Of a stretch of 64,000 bases of DNA, positions 1 through 8,386 are shown piece after piece. The notes beneath the pieces were generated by a model that was not told where the DNA came from, ran no database searches, and was given only the letters and a program-made list of their open reading frames with translations. Origin of the DNA: Nocardia transvalensis NBRC 15921 (lineage in GTDB: Bacteria; Actinomycetota; Actinomycetes; Mycobacteriales; Mycobacteriaceae). Each line of letters opens with the position of its first letter. The first letter of the stretch is position 1. Both the position numbers and the translations under genes were made by a program. The stretch is from positions 1 to 64,000 of the forward strand of contig NZ_BAGL01000065.1 of the NCBI RefSeq assembly GCF_000308875.1. Direction: 5' to 3'.

Positions 1-125
1 ACCAGGGCGCGCGCGGACCGGAGCGACCAGGGCGCGCGCGGACCGGAGCGACCAGGGCGCGCGCGGACCGGAGCGACCAGGGCGCGCGCGGACCGGAGCG
101 ACCAGGGCGCGCGCGGACCGGAGCG
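1..125. repeat. Five tandem copies of a 25-bp GC-rich unit
   Basis: Five identical head-to-tail 25-bp units, each containing the core GGGCGCGCGCGG, run from the window edge to 125, followed by a partial echo (ACCGGAG) at 126-132. The array probably continues to the left. It lies just downstream of the ftsX stop codon at 155. There is no spacer variation as in CRISPR. Exact identity between copies suggests recent expansion by slippage or unequal recombination. Confidence 0.95.
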
Positions 126-154
126 ACCGGAGAGTACGGCGCGGGCGCGAACGT

Positions 155-1060
155 TTATTCCCGCACGTAGTAGCGGAGGGTGCCGTAGGCGGTGAGGGCG
201 GCGAAGGCGATGCCGACCGGGACGATGGTCATGGCCACGATGAGGATGTCGTCGCCGGTGATGCGCGGGAACACCTTGGAGGAGAACAGATCGCCGAGGG
301 CGCGGTCGATGACCAGCGGCCGGGCGATGAGCAGACCGCCCACCGCGAGCACCGAACCGGCCACCGCGGCCGCCACCGCCTCCAGCAGGAAGGGCAGCTG
401 CGTGTACCAGCGCGTGGCGCCGACCAGGCGCATGATGCCGACCTCCGTGCGCCGCGTGAACGCCGCGATCTGCACCATGTTCGCGATCAGCAGCAGCGCG
501 GCCAGCGCCTGGAGCACCGCCAGGCCGAACGCCGCGTTGCGCAGGCCGTCGAACAGGCTCACCAGCCGGTCCACGATGTCCTTGTCGTTGCGCACGAATC
601 CGACGCCCTCGCGGGTCTGGAAGTCCTGGAAGATCCGCGGGTACTCCCCCGCGTCGGCCATCTTCACCCGCAGCGAGGCCGGCAGCGGCGACTGGCTGAC
701 ATAGGCCGCCAGCTCGGGCTGATCCTTGAAGGTCTTCTCCTTGGCCTCGTGGATCGCGTCGTCGCGGCTGAGGTACTGCACCGACACCACGCCGGAGGTG
801 TTCTTCAGATCCGCCATCAGCGTCCGGCACGGATCCTTCGAACAGTCCGGATCGTTCGCCGACACGTCGTCGGTCATGTACAGCCGGACCTCGAGCCGAT
901 CCAGGAAGTACTGCTCGGTCTTGTCGGCCATCCGCACCGCCAGCAGGCCGCCGCCCAGCATGGTCAGCGATACCGCGGTGGTGAGGATCATCGCGATGGT
1001 CATGGTGACATTGCGGCGCAGGCCGTTGAAGACCTCGCCGAACAGGAAGCTCGCGCGCAT
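155..1060 (-). CDS. ftsX: Cell division protein FtsX (ABC-type permease-like subunit)
   Basis: 301 aa, the usual actinobacterial length. FtsX is the membrane partner of the FtsE ATPase; the complex activates peptidoglycan hydrolases at the septum. A cytoplasmic N-terminus is followed by a first membrane helix (about residues 18-42), a large extracellular domain of about 120 residues with two cysteines (C73, C78) near its start, and three C-terminal helices in the FtsX/MacB permease fold (about 175-300). The ATG start shares one base with the ftsE stop, so translation is coupled. The order ftsE-ftsX downstream of prfB matches M. tuberculosis Rv3105c-Rv3101c. Function is from family knowledge. 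Confidence 0.97.
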   Translation of the reverse strand: MRASFLFGEVFNGLRRNVTMTIAMILTTAVSLTMLGGGLLAVRMADKTEQYFLDRLEVRLYMTDDVSANDPDCSKDPCRTLMADLKNTSGVVSVQYLSRDDAIHEAKEKTFKDQPELAAYVSQSPLPASLRVKMADAGEYPRIFQDFQTREGVGFVRNDKDIVDRLVSLFDGLRNAAFGLAVLQALAALLLIANMVQIAAFTRRTEVGIMRLVGATRWYTQLPFLLEAVAAAVAGSVLAVGGLLIARPLVIDRALGDLFSSKVFPRITGDDILIVAMTIVPVGIAFAALTAYGTLRYYVRE

Positions 1061-1749
1061 TACCGGCCCACCCCGTACACACCGGTCGCCTCGTCGCGGA
1101 CCAGGCGGCCGCGATCGAGTTCGACCACGCGCCGGCGCATCGCGTCGACGATGTGGTTGTCGTGTGTCGCCATGAGCACCGTCGTGCCCGTGCGGTTGAT
1201 GCGTTCCAGCAGCGTCATGATGTCCTGACTGGTCTCCGGGTCGAGGTTGCCGGTGGGCTCGTCGGCCAGCAGCACCAGCGGCCGGTTCACGAACGCCCGC
1301 GCGATCGCGACCCGCTGCTGCTCGCCGCCGGACATCTCGCTCGGCAGCCGGTCGGCCTTACCGGACAGGCCCACCAGATCCAGCGCCTCCGGGACCGCAC
1401 GCTGGATGAACTTGCGGTTCTTACCGATCACCTCCAGCGCGAACGCGACATTCTGCTCGACGGTCTTCTGCTGCAGCAGCCGGAAGTCCTGGAATACACA
1501 GCCGAGGCGCTGGCGCAGCTTGGGCACCCGCCGCCCGGGGAGCCGATCGACCCGGAAGTCGGCGACGTGCACCTCGCCGGACGTCGGCTTCACATCCTTG
1601 AGCAGCAGCTGCATGAACGTCGACTTGCCCGAACCGGAGGGCCCGATGATGAAGACGAACTCGCCCTTGCCGATCTCGACCGAGACATTGTCCAATGCCG
1701 GGCGCGTCGAGGTCGGAAACGACTTGGTCACGTTCCGCAGGGTGATCAC
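1060..1749 (-). CDS. ftsE: Cell division ATP-binding protein FtsE
   Basis: 229 aa. ATPase that pairs with FtsX at the division septum. Walker A GPSGSGKST near residue 34, Q-loop in CVFQDFRLL, ABC signature MSGGEQQR, Walker B VLLADEPTGNLDP and the H-loop ATHD are all visible. The chosen GTG start at 1749 gives VITLRNVTKSF, which lines up with the N-terminus of mycobacterial FtsE. A 15-codon longer reading frame exists but adds a non-conserved tail. Its last base overlaps the ftsX start. Confidence 0.97.
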   Translation of the reverse strand: MITLRNVTKSFPTSTRPALDNVSVEIGKGEFVFIIGPSGSGKSTFMQLLLKDVKPTSGEVHVADFRVDRLPGRRVPKLRQRLGCVFQDFRLLQQKTVEQNVAFALEVIGKNRKFIQRAVPEALDLVGLSGKADRLPSEMSGGEQQRVAIARAFVNRPLVLLADEPTGNLDPETSQDIMTLLERINRTGTTVLMATHDNHIVDAMRRRVVELDRGRLVRDEATGVYGVGR

Positions 1750-1824
1750 GAGCGCCCAGTGTAGCCAGCGAAGAACAGGCATTCCCCGGCGCACGCCGAG
1801 GTAATGCCTCGTGTCACATTCACG

Positions 1825-1983
1825 TCACTCGGACGAGTGGCTCGACACCACCGATTTCGGAATCGTATCGGCGATCGGCGCGAAGCCGGCGTGGTCCGGA
1901 GTTGTCGGTTTGACGAACACATACAGGACGAACGCCGCGACCCAGACACTGATCAGGACCGCCGTGGATTTACGCAGTCTCAC
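1825..1983 (-). CDS. Small single-helix membrane protein of the ftsEX locus
   Basis: 52 aa if started at the GTG at 1983, overlapping the end of the mscS-like gene by 14 nt. A basic start (RLRK) leads into one hydrophobic helix (about residues 8-24, AVLISVWVAAFVLYVFV), then a short Pro/Ser tail. It occupies the place of the membrane protein Rv3103c between the MscS-like gene and ftsE in M. tuberculosis, but is much shorter; homology is inferred from position and a single helix only. Low-complexity length and alternative GTG at 1989 make the exact start uncertain. Confidence 0.6.
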   Translation of the reverse strand: MRLRKSTAVLISVWVAAFVLYVFVKPTTPDHAGFAPIADTIPKSVVSSHSSE

Positions 1984-2827
1984 CCATACCCTCCCGACGC
2001 ATGGCCGCGACCACCCGTACCCGGAGTTCGCGCCCGACTTCGAATTGCTTACCCGGCAAGGTCCGGGCAACCATCCTGATGTTCATCTGATCCACTGTCA
2101 GATCCTCGAGGCCCATCACCGTCGGCTCGTCCAGCAGCAGCGATTTGAGCCTGCGGTCCTGGAACGCCTTGGCGCCCACCTCGTGCAGGATCTCGTTGAC
2201 CCGGGTGATGTCGGCGGTGGCCGGCACCGGCACATCGATCGCCGCGCGCGCCCAATCCTTCGACAGGTTGGTCACTTTCACGATCTGCCCGTTGGGCACC
2301 GTGATCACCTCGCCGTCGACGTTGCGCAGCGTGGTGATGCGCAGCGTGACGTCCTCGACCGTGCCCTCCGCGGGCACCGTCTGCCCCGTCACCGCGATGC
2401 TCACCACGTCACCGAATCCGTACTGCCGCTCGGTGATCAGGAAGAATCCGGCCAGGAGGTCCTGCACGATGCGCTGCGCGCCGAAACCCACCGCGGCGCC
2501 GATCACGGCCGCCGGGGCGACCAGGCCGCCGAGCGGAAATCCCAAGCGCTGCACCACTTGCAGGGCCACCAGGAAGTAGACCAGCGACAGCACCACCCAG
2601 GTGACGACCTGCGCCAGCGCGTGCCGGTGCTTGGCCGCCTCCGAGCGCACGAGCGAATCGCTGCTCTGGAATCCGGCGTCGATGCGCCGCGTGATCCGAT
2701 CCCGGACGAACGTCGCGAACCGCCCGAAAAGAACCGCGCCGATGATGTACAGCACGATCTCGAGACCGCTGCCGCGAAGGAATGTGGTGACGTCGCCGCC
2801 GGCCGCTAGATTCGCGTTCATCGACAC
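1970..2827 (-). CDS. MscS-family mechanosensitive channel
   Basis: 285 aa. Small-conductance mechanosensitive channel family: tension-gated pore releasing solutes on hypo-osmotic shock. Three predicted helices (about 20-38, 75-95, 100-125), the last being Gly/Ala-rich pore-lining TM3 (APAAVIGAAVGFGAQRIVQDLLAGFF) that matches the MscS signature, followed by the beta domain (VEDVTLRITTLRNVDGEVITVPNG) and the C-terminal alpha/beta domain. Shorter than E. coli MscS only in its tail. Lies between prfB and ftsE as Rv3104c does. Downstream gene overlaps it, so they are likely co-transcribed. Confidence 0.93.
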   Translation of the reverse strand: MSMNANLAAGGDVTTFLRGSGLEIVLYIIGAVLFGRFATFVRDRITRRIDAGFQSSDSLVRSEAAKHRHALAQVVTWVVLSLVYFLVALQVVQRLGFPLGGLVAPAAVIGAAVGFGAQRIVQDLLAGFFLITERQYGFGDVVSIAVTGQTVPAEGTVEDVTLRITTLRNVDGEVITVPNGQIVKVTNLSKDWARAAIDVPVPATADITRVNEILHEVGAKAFQDRRLKSLLLDEPTVMGLEDLTVDQMNIRMVARTLPGKQFEVGRELRVRVVAAMRREGMGETA

Positions 2828-2965
2828 GCCCTTCCCGGTGCCGAGCGGATACCACCACGAATCGTCCTGCCACCGAAAGACACGCCAGACAGGCTACTAC
2901 GTCGCTCGCACTGCCCGAAACGTCGTGATTGCGCCGTGATAGCGAGAAGCCGAATTCCCGCGGTA

Positions 2966-4084
2966 TTACTGCTCGGCACCTTGACGCATCCGCCAGCGGA
3001 TACCTTCCTCGATGAACCCGTCGATATCGCCGTCGAGCACCGCGGTCGGGTTGTTCACTTCGTAGTTGGTGCGCAGGTCCTTGACCATCTGGTACGGGTG
3101 CAGCACGTACGAGCGCATCTGGTTGCCCCACGACGCGCCCTCGGTGGTCTTGAGCGCGTCCATCTGCGCGCGCTCCTCCTGCCGCTTGCGCTCCAGCAGC
3201 TTCGCTTGCAGCACCCGCATGGCCGAGATCTTGTTCTGCAGCTGCGATTTCTCGTTCTGGCAGGTCACGACGATGCCGGTGGGGATGTGGGTGATGCGCA
3301 CCGCGGAGTCGGTGGTGTTGACGCTCTGGCCGCCGGGACCCGAGGAGCGGTAGACGTCGACGCGGATATCGCCCTCGGGCACGTCGATGTGGTCGGTGGT
3401 CTCGACCACCGGCAGCACCTCGACCTCGGCGAAGGAGGTCTGGCGGCGGCCCTGGTTGTCGAACGGGCTGATGCGCACCAGCCGGTGCGTGCCCATCTCC
3501 ACCGACAGGGTGCCGTAGGCATAGGGCACCTTGACCGCGAAGGTGGCGCTCTTGATGCCCGCCTCCTCGGCGTAGGAGGTGTCGTAGAGCTCGACGGAGT
3601 ACTTGTGCCGCTCGGCCCAGCGCACGTACATGCGCATCAGCATCTGGGCCCAGTCGGCGGCGTCGACTCCGCCCGCACCGGAACGGATGTTGACCAGCGC
3701 CTCACGCTTGTCGTACTCGCCCGACAGCAGGGTGCGGACCTCCATCGCCTCCACATCGGCGTGCAGCGAGGCGCGTTCGGCGTCGGCGTCGGCGAGGGCG
3801 CTCGTGCGGGCCTCGCCCTCCTCGTCCTCGGCGAGTTCGTAGAGCACCGGGAGATCCTCGAGGCGCTGGCGCAGTTCGGTGACGCGGCGCAATTCGCCCT
3901 GGGAGTGCGACAGTTCGCTGGTGACCCGCTGCGCGTGCTCCTGGTCGTTCCACAGCTCCGGGTCGGCGGCCTGGTGTTCCAGCTCGTCGATCCGGCGGCG
4001 CAGCTCGTCGACATCGAGGACCGCCTCGACGGTCTTCAGCGTGGTGTCGAGTTCGGCCAGATCAGCGGACACGTCAGGATGCAC
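2966..4084 (-). CDS. prfB: Peptide chain release factor 2
   Basis: 372 aa. Recognises UGA/UAA stop codons and releases the nascent chain. The anticodon-like tripeptide SPF is in VRISPFDNQG and the catalytic GGQ in SSGPGGQSVN. The N-terminal coiled region is full length. Many bacteria regulate prfB by a +1 frameshift at an early in-frame UGA; here the frame is open from the ATG at 4084, so this copy lacks the frameshift, as is common in actinobacteria. A 138-nt gap separates it from the mscS-like gene. Confidence 0.98.
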   Translation of the reverse strand: MHPDVSADLAELDTTLKTVEAVLDVDELRRRIDELEHQAADPELWNDQEHAQRVTSELSHSQGELRRVTELRQRLEDLPVLYELAEDEEGEARTSALADADAERASLHADVEAMEVRTLLSGEYDKREALVNIRSGAGGVDAADWAQMLMRMYVRWAERHKYSVELYDTSYAEEAGIKSATFAVKVPYAYGTLSVEMGTHRLVRISPFDNQGRRQTSFAEVEVLPVVETTDHIDVPEGDIRVDVYRSSGPGGQSVNTTDSAVRITHIPTGIVVTCQNEKSQLQNKISAMRVLQAKLLERKRQEERAQMDALKTTEGASWGNQMRSYVLHPYQMVKDLRTNYEVNNPTAVLDGDIDGFIEEGIRWRMRQGAEQ

Positions 4085-4155
4085 GATTGTCCAATCTACC
4101 GGTCGCGGTCCGAGCCGCGAAATACGCCGAGGTCAGCGCGGACGCGCTCGCGGGA

Positions 4156-5013
4156 TCAGCCCGAGACGGCCCGCAGGGCGCCCGGACGGCGGCCGATCAG
4201 CGTGTCGAGAGCGGCGGCGGTCGTGGCGTCGGCGGGGAGGCTGATCAGGATGTGCTGGTCGTCGTCGGCGGACAGGTCCAGCCGCTCGTAGGCGAACCGC
4301 AGCGATCCGGCGTCCGGGTGGATCAGGCGCGCGATGCCGTTGGCGTCGGCGAAACCCGGGATGCGCGCCAGGCGGTCGGTGAACTCCGCGCCGACGGTGA
4401 CGGTGAGTTCGTCGATCAGCGCGGCGACCTGCGGATCCGATTGGAACGGGCCCTCTTTCAGCGTCGCGACCGATTTGTCGGCCCAGTGCTCCCAGTCCGG
4501 ATAGGCCGCGCGGGACCGTTCGTCGGTGAAGACGAACCGCGGGATGCTGGCCGGGAGGCCGCCGTCGAGCAGCCCGAGCGGGCCCATCACCCGGTGATAG
4601 CCCTCGGTGCAGGCCAGGACCTCGCCGAGCCGGTTGATCACGGCCGCGGGAGCGGGCTCGAGCTGGTCGAGCACCGCCCGTACCGCCGGGCGCACCTCGC
4701 GATTCGGGGTGGCGCCGCCCAGGCAGTGGAAACCCGGATCCGCGCCTTTGACCAGGCGGTACATGTGCACTCGCTGGCTCGGCGTCATACGCAGGGCGTC
4801 GGCGAGCGACGACAGCACCGCCGAGGACGGGTGGCGGTCGCGGCCCTGTTCCAGGCGGATCAGGTATTCGACGCTGACGCCGGCCAGGGTCGCCAGTTCC
4901 GCGCGGCGCAGGCCGGGGGTGCGCCGGCGCGGCCCGGCGGGAAGTCCGACGTCGGCGGGGGTGACGTCCTCGCGACGAGTGCGCAGGAACAGGCCCAGTT
5001 CGTTGTCACTCAC
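4156..5013 (-). CDS. XRE-family regulator with MmyB-like ligand-binding domain
   Basis: 285 aa. The N-terminal helix-turn-helix (about residues 5-75) has the typical RTPGLRRAELATLAGVSVEYLIRLEQGRD sequence of the actinobacterial MmyB group; residues about 110-280 form the PAS-like MmyB domain thought to bind a small hydrophobic ligand. It is divergent from the FMN reductase gene with 238 nt between them, so it probably controls that gene and itself. A second member of the family lies at 39452. The ligand is unknown. Confidence 0.9.
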   Translation of the reverse strand: MSDNELGLFLRTRREDVTPADVGLPAGPRRRTPGLRRAELATLAGVSVEYLIRLEQGRDRHPSSAVLSSLADALRMTPSQRVHMYRLVKGADPGFHCLGGATPNREVRPAVRAVLDQLEPAPAAVINRLGEVLACTEGYHRVMGPLGLLDGGLPASIPRFVFTDERSRAAYPDWEHWADKSVATLKEGPFQSDPQVAALIDELTVTVGAEFTDRLARIPGFADANGIARLIHPDAGSLRFAYERLDLSADDDQHILISLPADATTAAALDTLIGRRPGALRAVSG

Positions 5014-5208
5014 GGCGTCACCTCGCTGGCGCTCGGTGCCACCGTGCGCGAAGCACGCTGTGCTGATGGTTCGCTCGCAAGCTCACTCACGGCCGCACTC
5101 CTTCACGCTCCCTCATTGCCCGACGCTATCAGTGCGCGCGGCGCGGAGGGTGCCCCTGCCACTACCACCCTCACAGCGGGCTCCCTGACCGGTGCGGACA
5201 TCAGCAGA

Positions 5209-5228
5209 GTCGTAGCGAGCGATACGAC
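5209..5228. promoter_or_regulatory. Inverted repeat upstream of the FMN reductase
   Basis: GTCGTA, 8-nt spacer (GCGAGCGA), TACGAC. It lies 24 nt before the FMN reductase start and in the divergent region shared with the XRE regulator, so it may be that regulator's operator. The AAGGAG ribosome binding site follows at 5240-5245. The remainder of 5014-5208 shows no gene. Confidence 0.45.
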
Positions 5229-5251
5229 AACCGCACCCGAAGGAGTTTCGA

Positions 5252-5839
5252 ATGTCCAGCACTACCCTGCGTCTCGCCGTGGTCATCGCCAGCGTCCGCG
5301 ACGGGCGCTTCGGCCCGGTGGTGGCGAACTGGTTCGCCGAGCGGGCCGGCGAGCACGCCGGATTCGAGATCGACGTGATCGATCTCGCCGAGGTGGACCT
5401 GCCACACGCGCTGCCGGCCACCTCGCCGATGATCGAGCCGAATCCGGTCCGCCCCGACGGCATGGCCGCCCTCACCCGAAGCCTGGAACGAGCCGACGCG
5501 ATCGTCATCGTGACGCCCGACATCAACCGCAGCTACCCGGCGTCGATCAAGACCGCCATCGACTGGCATTTCACGCAGTGGGACCGCAAGGCGATCGGTT
5601 TCGTCGGCTACAGCGGACTCACCGGCGGCCTGCTCGCGATCGAACACCTGCGCTCGGTGTTCAACGAACTCAACGCCCACACCGTCCGCAACTACGTCTC
5701 CTTCCCCCGCTACTACCTCCTGTTCGACAACGACGGCACCCTCCTAGAGCCCGAGGGCCCCGAGGCCGCCGCCACCGCCATGCTCGACCAATTGCACTGG
5801 TGGGCAAGCGCACTGGCCGCCGCACGAGTCGCCGCCTGA
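5252..5839 (+). CDS. NADPH-dependent FMN reductase (NAD(P)H quinone/azo reductase type)
   Basis: 195 aa, flavodoxin-like fold. The N-terminal phosphate loop IASVRDGRFGPVVANWF and the central TPDINRSYPASIKTAIDWHFTQW segment (usually TPEYN.S.P..LKNAID) are family hallmarks. Such enzymes pass electrons from NAD(P)H to FMN or quinones and often respond to oxidants. A strong AAGGAG site sits 6 nt before the ATG. The divergent XRE regulator is the likely controller. The usual Tyr/Glu of the family motif is replaced by Asp-Ile, a small deviation. Confidence 0.9.
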   Translation: MSSTTLRLAVVIASVRDGRFGPVVANWFAERAGEHAGFEIDVIDLAEVDLPHALPATSPMIEPNPVRPDGMAALTRSLERADAIVIVTPDINRSYPASIKTAIDWHFTQWDRKAIGFVGYSGLTGGLLAIEHLRSVFNELNAHTVRNYVSFPRYYLLFDNDGTLLEPEGPEAAATAMLDQLHWWASALAAARVAA

Positions 5840-5964
5840 AGACTGTTTACGCCGTTTACCAACGAACGGGGACGCGCCGCAACTACATTCCCCACTCAGT
5901 GGATGTGATGTCGCACCGCCCGATCCGCAGGTGGTGGGATGGCGTTCGACATCGAGGAGGCCGG

Positions 5965-6771
5965 ATGAGCACCATCGCAGTGACCGGGAGCGCGTCGGGT
6001 ATCGGCGCGGCCGTGCGCGAGCACTTCGAGAAGGCCGGGCACCGGGTGATCGGCGTGGACCTGCGCGACGCCGACGTCACCGCCGACCTCGGCACCGCGG
6101 ACGGCCGCGCCCACGCCGTCGCCGAGATCACCCGGCTGAGCGAGGGACGGCTCGACGGATTCCTGCCGTTCGCCGGGGTGGCCGCCGCGACCGGCCGCCC
6201 GGGCGGGCTACTGGTGTCGGTCAACTACTTCGGGGCGATCGCACTACTCGAGGGCGTGCGGCCGCTGCTGCGCGCCGCCGGATCCGCATCGGTCGTGCTG
6301 GTCTCGTCGAATTCGACCACGACACAACCGAACTGGCCGGTCGAGCTGGCCGACGCCTGCCTGGCCGGGGAGGAGGAACGCGCCCGCGGCATCGCCGAAT
6401 CCTTCGGCGACCTCGCCGCGATCCAGGCCTATCCGGCCACCAAAGCCGCGCTGGCCTGGTACGCGCGGACGAAATCGGCGGAGTACATCAAGGAGGGCAT
6501 CCGCCTCAACGCCATAGCGCCGGGCCTCATCGACACCCCGATGACGCAGGAGGGCACCAAGGACGCGCTGATCGGCGAGGGCATGAAGGGCTTCCTCGCC
6601 GCCACCCCCGTCGGCCGCGCGGGCCGGCCCGAGGAGATCGCGGAACTGGTGGCCTTCCTGCTGTCGGACAAGGCGGGCTTCTTCGTCGGCTCGGTCGTCT
6701 ACTGCGACGGCGGCATCGACGCGGCCTTCCGCGGCAAGGACTGGCCCGCGGTCTGGCAGATCGGGCAGTAG
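5965..6771 (+). CDS. SDR oxidoreductase similar to 3-alpha-hydroxysteroid dehydrogenase/carbonyl reductase
   Basis: 268 aa. The NAD(P) loop TGSASGIG (residues 7-14), a short substrate loop (PFAGVAAATGRPG) in place of the usual NNAG, and the catalytic Tyr/Lys in YPATK are visible. The overall pattern (AGHRVIGVDLRDADVTADL near residue 25, SVNYFGA near 90, CDGGIDA at the end) resembles the Comamonas 3-alpha-HSD/carbonyl reductase more than ordinary FabG-type SDRs. It would act on a steroid or ketone. A GAGGAGG site at 5954-5960 supports the ATG at 5965. hisN follows after 35 nt. Confidence 0.88.
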   Translation: MSTIAVTGSASGIGAAVREHFEKAGHRVIGVDLRDADVTADLGTADGRAHAVAEITRLSEGRLDGFLPFAGVAAATGRPGGLLVSVNYFGAIALLEGVRPLLRAAGSASVVLVSSNSTTTQPNWPVELADACLAGEEERARGIAESFGDLAAIQAYPATKAALAWYARTKSAEYIKEGIRLNAIAPGLIDTPMTQEGTKDALIGEGMKGFLAATPVGRAGRPEEIAELVAFLLSDKAGFFVGSVVYCDGGIDAAFRGKDWPAVWQIGQ

Positions 6772-6806
6772 CGTTCCCGTCGCAGGCACCGGCTACCGTG
6801 TGCGGC

Positions 6807-7592
6807 GTGAGTGACCACACCGCGGATCTCGAGCTTGCCCTGCGCCTGGCCGATGCGGCCGACGCGATCACCCGTGCCCGGTTCGGGGCGTTGGACCTCA
6901 CCGTGGACAGCAAGCCGGATCTGACACCGGTATCGGATGCGGATCTGGCGGTGGAGCGGGCCCTGCGGGACGAACTCGGCCGCGAACGGCCCGCCGACGC
7001 CGTCCTCGGCGAGGAATTCGGCGGCGACGCCGAGATCAGCGGGCGGCAGTGGGTGATCGACCCCATCGACGGGACCAAGAACTTCGTGCGCGGGGTGCCG
7101 GTGTGGGCGTCGCTGATCGCACTGCTCGAGGACGGCGTACCGGTGGTGGGCGTGGTGAGCGCGCCCGCGCTGGCCCGGCGCTGGTGGGCCGCAACGGGTT
7201 CCGGCGCGTGGACCCGGTTCGAGACCGAACCGGCGCGGGCGATCTCGGTCTCGGCGGTGCGCGAGCTGGGCTCGGCCAGCCTGGCCATCTCCAGTCTCTC
7301 CGGCTGGCGCGACCTCGGCCTGCGCGATCAGCTGATCGGCCTCACCGACGAGGTGTGGCGCACCCGCGGCTACGGCGACTTCTACGGATACTGCCTGGTC
7401 GCCGAGGGCGCGGTCGATATCGCCACCGAACCCGAGGTCAACCTGTGGGACCTGGCCCCCCTGGACGTCCTGATCCGCGAGGCGGGCGGCACCTTCACCG
7501 CCCTCGACGGCGGCCCCGGCCCGCACCGCGGCAGTGCGGTCGCCACCAACGGCCCGCTGCACGAGCAGGTGCTGACGCGGCTGCGTCCCTGA
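6807..7592 (+). CDS. hisN: Histidinol-phosphatase of the inositol monophosphatase family
   Basis: 261 aa. Dephosphorylates histidinol phosphate in histidine synthesis in actinobacteria. Metal-binding motifs GEEFGGD, DPIDGTKNF and WDLAPLD are intact. The N-terminal ALRLADAADAITRARFGALDL and KPDLTPVSDAD closely follow the mycobacterial HisN (Rv3137) pattern. The gene lies immediately before the fadE24-fadE23 pair as in M. tuberculosis. Start chosen at GTG 6807 by that comparison; an in-frame GTG at 6798 would add three residues. Confidence 0.9.
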   Translation: MSDHTADLELALRLADAADAITRARFGALDLTVDSKPDLTPVSDADLAVERALRDELGRERPADAVLGEEFGGDAEISGRQWVIDPIDGTKNFVRGVPVWASLIALLEDGVPVVGVVSAPALARRWWAATGSGAWTRFETEPARAISVSAVRELGSASLAISSLSGWRDLGLRDQLIGLTDEVWRTRGYGDFYGYCLVAEGAVDIATEPEVNLWDLAPLDVLIREAGGTFTALDGGPGPHRGSAVATNGPLHEQVLTRLRP

Positions 7593-7596
7593 CCGG

Positions 7597-7611
7597 GCGC
7601 GGCTCCCGCGC
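7597..7611. terminator. Short hairpin between convergent hisN and methyltransferase genes
   Basis: GCGCGG, loop CTC, CCGCGC fills the 19-nt space between the two stop codons. There is no U tract. It may end transcription from both sides, but the 6-bp stem is short. Confidence 0.4.
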
Positions 7612-8202
7612 TCAGCGGTCGCGGTCGGCGACGAAGACGGCGAGATCCCGGTCTTCCCAGGCGATCTCGACGGCGAATCCGGCCTCGGACAGCCAGCGGA
7701 TCTGATCGGCGGCGGTGCTGGGGGTGTCGTAGGCGTCGTCGATCGGGGTCACGGCATCGGCGGGATCCTCGGGAATCACCAAGTCGCCCAGGACGAACCG
7801 GCCACCCGGCACGAGTTGCCATGCCACCCTGGTGAAGAGGTCGGCTTTCTCCGGACCATCCAGGTGATGCACCGCCAGCGCCGAGACGACCAGGTCGAAC
7901 GGCCCGGCGGGGAGCGGATCCTGCAACCGGCCCACGCGCAGTTCGGTATCCACGGGCAGGGCCGCGCGGGCGTGGTCGAGCATCGCCGCGCTCTCGTCCA
8001 CTCCCACGAGCGTGGCCCCGGGATGCGCCTGGAGTACCCCGCGCGCGGTCACCCCGGTCCCGGTTCCCAGATCGAGCACCCGTCCGGTCCGGGCAACACC
8101 GATCGTCGCGTCGCGGACGGCGTCCTGCAGGCGCGCGTAGGCGGGGACCTCCGCGGCCATGAGTTCGGCGTAGGTGTCGGGGTCGAAATGGAACTGCGCC
8201 AT
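7612..8202 (-). CDS. Class I SAM-dependent methyltransferase
   Basis: 196 aa. The SAM-binding motif I VLDLGTGTGVTARGV (about residues 43-57), the acidic end of strand beta-2 (LVGVDES) and motif IV FDLVVSALAVHHL are clear, as in the UbiE/MenG-like methyltransferase group. The small size leaves little room for a substrate domain. Convergent with hisN; 184 nt upstream separate it from the divergent fadE operon. Substrate not recognisable. Confidence 0.85.
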   Translation of the reverse strand: MAQFHFDPDTYAELMAAEVPAYARLQDAVRDATIGVARTGRVLDLGTGTGVTARGVLQAHPGATLVGVDESAAMLDHARAALPVDTELRVGRLQDPLPAGPFDLVVSALAVHHLDGPEKADLFTRVAWQLVPGGRFVLGDLVIPEDPADAVTPIDDAYDTPSTAADQIRWLSEAGFAVEIAWEDRDLAVFVADRDR

Positions 8203-8300
8203 TCACCGACAGTATCCGGGAGACGACCGCCGATCCCGCTCATCCGCTCGACAATGAGTGTGGCGGAGATCGCCGTATGTATGCTGCCGCTCGACTCCGT

Positions 8301-8318
8301 TCTTACTCTGGAGTAAGA
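8301..8318. promoter_or_regulatory. Operator-like palindrome 1 of the fadE operon
   Basis: TCTTACTCTGGAGTAAGA: perfect 8-bp arms around a 2-bp centre, 69 nt before the fadE24-like ATG. The sequence is AT-richer than its surroundings. Its form is that of a TetR or GntR-type operator; the regulator is not in this window or not identified. Confidence 0.7.
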
Positions 8319-8322
8319 TAGA

Positions 8323-8338
8323 CTTACTCGAAAGTAAG
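8323..8338. promoter_or_regulatory. Operator-like palindrome 2 of the fadE operon
   Basis: CTTACTCGAAAGTAAG: the same half-site with one mismatch, centred exactly 21 bp (two helix turns) from palindrome 1, so two dimers could bind side by side on one DNA face. Confidence 0.65.
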
Positions 8339-8386
8339 ATGCTGGGACTTCGATCACCCACCCCCACCCCGAGAAGACTGGTGATT

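Noticed and set aside
1..125. Possible CRISPR array
   Set aside because: Units are contiguous with no variable spacers, and no cas gene is present.
2966..4084. Programmed frameshift in prfB
   Set aside because: The reading frame is continuous from the ATG; no internal UGA is seen near the start.
5931..6771. Long plus-strand frames across 4.1-7.6 kb that overlap the XRE, FMN reductase, SDR and hisN genes
   Set aside because: They are antisense or out-of-frame readings of well-supported genes, Arg/Pro/His-rich without domains.
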